From Stromatinia cepivora (lineage: Eukaryota > Ascomycota > Leotiomycetes > Helotiales > Sclerotiniaceae): a stretch of DNA of 64,000 bases. The first letter of the stretch is position 1, and every line of letters begins with the position of its first letter. This document shows positions 59,684 to 64,000 of the stretch, piece after piece. The position numbers and the translations under genes were made by a program. The notes under the pieces were generated by a model that had not been told where the DNA came from, searched no databases, and saw only the letters and a list, made by a program, of their open reading frames with translations. The DNA is taken from NCBI GenBank assembly GCA_014898415.1, contig RCTD01000003.1, positions 682,001-746,000 on the forward strand. The letters are read 5' to 3'.

Positions 59684-60715
59684 TTTGATTGTAAGGAGGA
59701 TGGTATTAACTGGAGTATTTGAATTAAGAGCGAATAGAAGTGAGCTAGAGTGTTGTGTTTGAAGTGAAGTTGTTCAGCGAATGTCAAGCAATGTGAGTTG
59801 ATGAGTTGATGAGAAAATGAGGGCAGAGTGAAAGATTGAGACCTTATATACAGGAGTTCTTATCGAGAAGGTAACACTTGATAGTCGAAGCAAGAGCAAT
59901 CTCCCACAGAAAAACAGTCTATTGGCTCGCCAAGAGACCGAAACATTGAAAGTAGTAGGTGCAATTTTCTTCACATTCTAAACAGATAGGACACTCCTGA
60001 GGGAAGAACATTCATGTCACTAGCAAACGCCAATTGTCCTTCCTTGTTGCCTGTTATACCGCCCCATTTCGGGACTACCCATCCCCAATTCTCACGTGAA
60101 TCATTTAAATGAGGTTGTTTCTCAACAAACGAAGGAGGGAACCATCGTGGCCAACGTGATCATAATGGGTAAGAGAAGGTGTACAATCCCCGCAATTTGG
60201 CCAAACCAGGAAAATGTGAAGAGAAGGGTTATATCAAAGCGCTTTCTGTTATGACGATGTACTACGTCAATATTGAGCTTAAGGAAGAGAGAGTTTTGCC
60301 ACGTTGTGATATTTGCACGTTCTTGGACAGAAAGATTCAAAACAAGCAAAAACAATAGATCTTCGAAGTCGTATAGGTAGGTCCCCGGGAGATTAAGTTG
60401 GAATTGTACATCCTACAGTGGCTCGAGGCAACACTGCAGCTCAGAATGAAGGAGAAAATAGATAAATTTCCGCGGCTGAAAACATGTAGAGCGTGTGATG
60501 CACAATTTCAATTATTCTCCGGTAAACTAACCATTTCAGACAGACACCAAACATTCAATGCCAAATTTACCATAGCCAATTGGCAATTGAAATTTGGCAA
60601 GAACTTGTTCTCTTAGGATACAGGAATATTCAAAAGTTATGTGAAGCTCGCTTGACCCCTTTCAAATCCCATACGCACGAAGGACACACAAAAAGCAGTT
60701 GATTTTGTTAGGAGC
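59684..60715. promoter_or_regulatory. Intergenic region with hydrophobin promoter
   Basis: 1.03 kb between the hydrophobin start and the stop of the next gene. No gene seen; a short frame at 60122-60355 has no motif. Confidence 0.4.
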
Positions 60716-62609
60716 TTAGTTGGGATTCCAAACAGTCCACCAGACGCCAATATTGGCCGCTACGACGAGATCCAACATCTTCAAGCCCTCGTCATGAATA
60801 ATCAATTTTCCCAGTTTTGCTCGTTTGCCTCTATTTCCACCACCGGCTTTCTCCTGCCCAATACTAAGGTCCAATCGATCGTCATTATCGTTCGATATTG
60901 TCAGCTCGTCTAAAAAGTTATGTAATCTTTGTGGCAGGGGCGGAGAATCTTCTTCATATGACGAGCTGATCGAGGAAGGTCTTGGTGGTAGCGAGAAAAG
61001 ATCTTCCCCATTACTTGCATATGACGTAGCATGAGACGTTTGATGCGGCTGAGTTTCAGATGGACGCTGAGGGCTAGATTTAGATAGTCTTTTGCGGAAA
61101 CTTCCTATTTTTCGTGTGAGTTTAGACGATCCACTCTTGACCTGAGCTGCAGCCAAGTCCATTTTCTCTCTATCGAATAAATCCGAACTTGGTAAATTGA
61201 AGCGAAGTTCGCTCACAGTCACCGAGGTCGACGAGGAAGCGAGAGAATCTGCGGATACTGGGGCTGGCAATTTGTGTCGACAGCGTAAGGACCGGCCCGC
61301 GCCACCCGTGGAGAATGTACAAGTACCTTCCCAGGGACTCAAAAATGTGTAACCCTTGGCGCGAGAATTTTCGGACCCTTCCGTGGACCGATTTTCCAGA
61401 TCAGATTCATGCGGACCTTCCGAGCTACCGCTGTTATTCCTGCTGTGATTTCCCGAAAAATCAGATATCGCCTTTTTATGTTGTCTAAAAGTTTTATTCC
61501 ATGAACCAGCCCATTCCATCGAGACCTGACGGTGAAAACCTGACCCGGGGACCCCTCCTTTTTGCGTCACTGATGTGGGTCCTTCATTTCCCGGAGGTTG
61601 AGAACTGGCACCTGGTGCTCCCCGACTTGGAGTTGTACCACCGAGCTTGATATTGCCTGTCGGGTGGGTGTGGTGGCGGAAGTAGTTGTATCCTGGCGTT
61701 GTGATATGCACAGAAATGTCATAGTAAGGCTTTTTAGTTGCCGTCATCCCCACCGTGGGAGGATTTGATTTGCCTTCAACTGTGCCGACATTCCATTGAC
61801 CACCCGAAGTTGGATCCCGTCGAATGATAGTTATCGAAAATGCCTTTGCTATATCATCGATTGGGTTAGGCCTTTCAAACGTCGCCCGGCTATTTTGAGG
61901 CCGGTGTGATGGTTCCAGCTCATTATGATTAGGACTGTCAATTTGAGAAGATTTTGAAGTGAATATTGAATTTTCAGGCGTCACTCTCGGAAGAGGCTTT
62001 CTGTTGACGGTATTGGCACGCACCATAGGAGAGCGCTGACCTACAGACTGCCCAGAAATACCTGCTTCTGCTACCGTTGGCGTATTTGCTAGGCTATCAC
62101 GCGGAGTCACGATGTCATGTTGTCCCGAAGTATCATCTTTTTGAATATCTAGCGCAGGTGCTTGTTGTCGTGGGCGCTTTGAGTTTAATATACTTTGCCT
62201 ATCAATATCTAAAGACTGAGCTCTAGAGCCAGCGGGTACGGGTTTTCTGGGTAAAGTCTTCTTAGACAGTGCCCGAGAAGGAATCGACTGCTCTTCGGAT
62301 AAGAGTTGTGAATCTTCGTCCGATTTTAGATGCAAGTAGTATAAAGAGCTTGCGATATCCTCGGATGTGACATTCTTCAGTTGTGGTTTCAAGGTAGTAA
62401 GAATGATATCTACCAGAATAAAGTCAGTTATCATGTTGACCCCACCATATTATTCTAAACGCACCATTACTACCAGGTACTCTAGCAATATAGAGAACCA
62501 GATTGGCCCTCTTCTGCTCGGTTGGGTTTCGTGGATACTTCGGAGGGCATCCGGCAAGCTGGTTGAGACCAGAAAGTGAGTTTGCTTCAACAAAATCCTG
62601 AGGAGACAT
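60716..62609 (-). CDS. Conserved-type protein of unknown function, 609 residues
   Basis: Two exons (62474-62609, 60716-62409) with a 64-nt intron (GTAGTA...GGTAG). The start MSPQDFVEANSLSGLNQLAG is followed by a helical segment LVLYIARVPDIILTTLKPQL and IASSLYYLHL, suggesting a short ordered N-terminal domain. The middle is Ser/Pro-rich and disordered, with basic patches. Ordered islands reappear at FSITIIRRDPTSGGQWNVGT, YYDISVHITTPGYNYF, FHRQVSMEWAGSWNKTF, GYTFLSPWEGTCTFSTG and the C-terminal ANIGVWWTVWNPN. No catalytic motif, signal or membrane segment was recognised. The alternation of ordered islands suggests a scaffold protein; that is speculation. Confidence 0.8.
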
Positions 62610-63769
62610 AATTTCCCGAAGGTTTCAAATGGATTACGAAAATAAAAAAAAGATTGAGTGAAAAAGAAACCTCTTCTTTTTACACTCGTGATGCTCAGCC
62701 TGGAAGGCAAAGCAACGGGTTTGGTAGGCTAGAAGTAAATAATAATAAGCTTATCCAAGAAGCTCAGCCAGCTTTTGAAAGAGTTTGTTTTGTCGAAAGT
62801 TTTCGACTTTGACCTTTTTGTTACCTCAAGGTTATGTTGGGCAGCAGAAAATATATCCCAGATATATCAGGGAAGGATGGTGCATTGATTGGGTCTGTAT
62901 CTTGAACTGGGGTATCATAAGGCGAAAAAGCTGAAGCAGATATAACTGATGAATGGGAAAAAAGCTGGGGGTGTGATAACTTTGACAAGGTATTGCAGAG
63001 ACTAGACTTATAAGGATCGAGAAACTTGTCTAAGTTGTAGAGGCGGTATTGACTGCCACGACACCATATGTTGTTTGATTTTGATCCACATGTTTTCCTG
63101 GGCCTTATAACCCAGATGTATAGAAAATGAGAAGTTAATAAATGAGTCTTTGAATGATTTATGATAGGTAGGGTTTAGTATGTATGAACTTTTTTGAGTT
63201 TTCCCAAGCCAAGCCAAGCCAAATCAATGCATTGATTACATTTTACCTTGATCAGATCATTTGTTGGCGGGTCACCCCTTATGAAATTCGCAACCAGAAA
63301 TTTTGCACTGCCGCAATGTTAATTAATAAAGGTTACCGAATAATGTGTGAGGCTGGTACATATGGCTGGTTGGTATATGAGGCTAAGTAAACGAGGCTGA
63401 GAGTACGGCTATCTCTCTTCGCTTGTCCACTTTCGCACGCTAAAATAAGTGGGCATTCATTCATTAGCCCACAAAAAAAGAACCCCCAATTGGTTCTAAA
63501 TGACCAATTAAAATTCATCAAAAGTTCGCGCGCTAAGGACTTAAGAAATCTCGAAAATTTAATTTGGTACAGATTATCGTATTGTCCAGAGGGAGAAAAG
63601 CTTCATATTTTACCACAACTTCAATCATACACATACAATACAGAACAACTTTATGATAATTGTATTATTTTGATTCAATTCATGATCGGGAGTTATAGCA
63701 TTATTTAAATTCAAGTTTTATCTTCCTTATATCCCTATTGTAATTCATTTGCCATTGGTAAAAAAAATA
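62610..63769. promoter_or_regulatory. Divergent intergenic region
   Basis: 1.16 kb between the unknown-function gene and RRP14, containing both promoters. A short GCCAA tandem lies at 63207-63220. No other feature recognised. Confidence 0.45.
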
Positions 63770-64000
63770 ATGGCAGAGAGTACGCTTCAAGTTTGTCTTC
63801 CTTTCCCCGCCTTTGCGTTTTTATCCATTAACACTTTTTTTCCAGGACCGATTGCGAGAGCATGCAGAGGCATTTGATGGATTGCTATCCTTGATTCCGG
63901 CGAAATATTACTACGGCGAAGATACTAGTGTATGCAAATAGTTCGGTTTGGATTCTACTGCTAGTCCTATAATACTGATTGCTATCTCCCTATATAGGAT
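63770..64000 (+). CDS. RRP14: Ribosomal RNA-processing protein Rrp14/SURF6 (5' part)
   Basis: Rrp14 is a nucleolar protein needed for early rRNA processing and assembly of both ribosomal subunits. The window holds only the beginning: exon 1 63770-63790 (MAESTLQ), intron 63791-63845, exon 2 63846-63929 (DRLREHAEAFDGLLSLIPAK then YYYGEDTS), intron 63930-63997, and the first codon of exon 3 (GAT). The LREHAxAFDGLLSLIPAKxYYGEDT motif is diagnostic of the fungal Rrp14 N-terminus. The gene continues beyond the window. Confidence 0.82.

Overview
This is a 64 kb stretch of a filamentous ascomycete nuclear genome. The evidence is short introns (about 45-80 nt, GT...AG), intron-containing tRNA genes, Pezizomycotina-type genes (class I-like hydrophobin, Pth11-like membrane protein, 2EXR protein, GH76 Dfg5/Dcw1-like enzyme) and AT-rich blocks of transition-mutated transposons, the signature of RIP. 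Gene style fits Leotiomycetes, probably near Botrytis/Sclerotinia; that placement is inference.

Bases 1-16,300 are mostly a repeat-derived, AT-rich island. Three layers can be resolved. (1) A hAT-like non-autonomous DNA transposon (7484-15319) has 13-bp terminal inverted repeats and a perfect 8-bp target duplication. (2) Inside it sits a full-length 7.05-kb Ty3/gypsy-type LTR retrotransposon on the minus strand (8224-15269), with paired 282-bp LTRs, a 5-bp target duplication, a polypurine tract, and remains of reverse transcriptase and integrase. (3) At the left edge are a truncated copy of the same retrotransposon (1598-2470) and a second LTR-type element (1-1590). Two genes stranded in this island, an SRPK-like kinase and an alpha/beta hydrolase, carry single-base frameshifts and look like recent pseudogenes.

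Bases 18,000-64,000 are ordinary gene-rich DNA. In order: a mitochondrial RF-1-type release factor (-), Nab3-like RNA-binding protein (+), LETM1-like mitochondrial membrane protein (-), ferric-reductase-like flavocytochrome (+), Rrp6 exosome nuclease (-), Mdm35 (+), a small membrane protein immediately upstream of Gpi1 (+), a mitochondrial LEA-like helix protein (-), tRNA-Leu(CAA) (-), GH76 cell-wall enzyme (-), 2EXR protein (+), tRNA-Phe(GAA) (-) with a tRNA-Phe half-gene facing it, an unresolved secreted-type gene, a short-chain dehydrogenase (-), a Pth11-like membrane protein (+), a mitochondrial carrier (-), Rad54 (+), a hydrophobin (-), a 609-residue protein of unknown function (-), and the first exons of Rrp14/SURF6 (+).

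Functionally the set covers nuclear RNA processing (Nab3, Rrp6, Rrp14), mitochondrial upkeep (RF-1 factor, LETM1-like, Mdm35, carrier, LEA-like), GPI anchor and cell wall (Gpi1, GH76, hydrophobin) and DNA repair (Rad54). I see no biosynthetic cluster, CRISPR array or prokaryotic system. The most unusual items are the nested transposon pair, frameshift decay of genes beside repeats, a 32-nt gap between a small membrane-protein gene and GPI1, a possible Tc1/mariner-type MITE, and the paired tRNA-Phe gene and half-gene.
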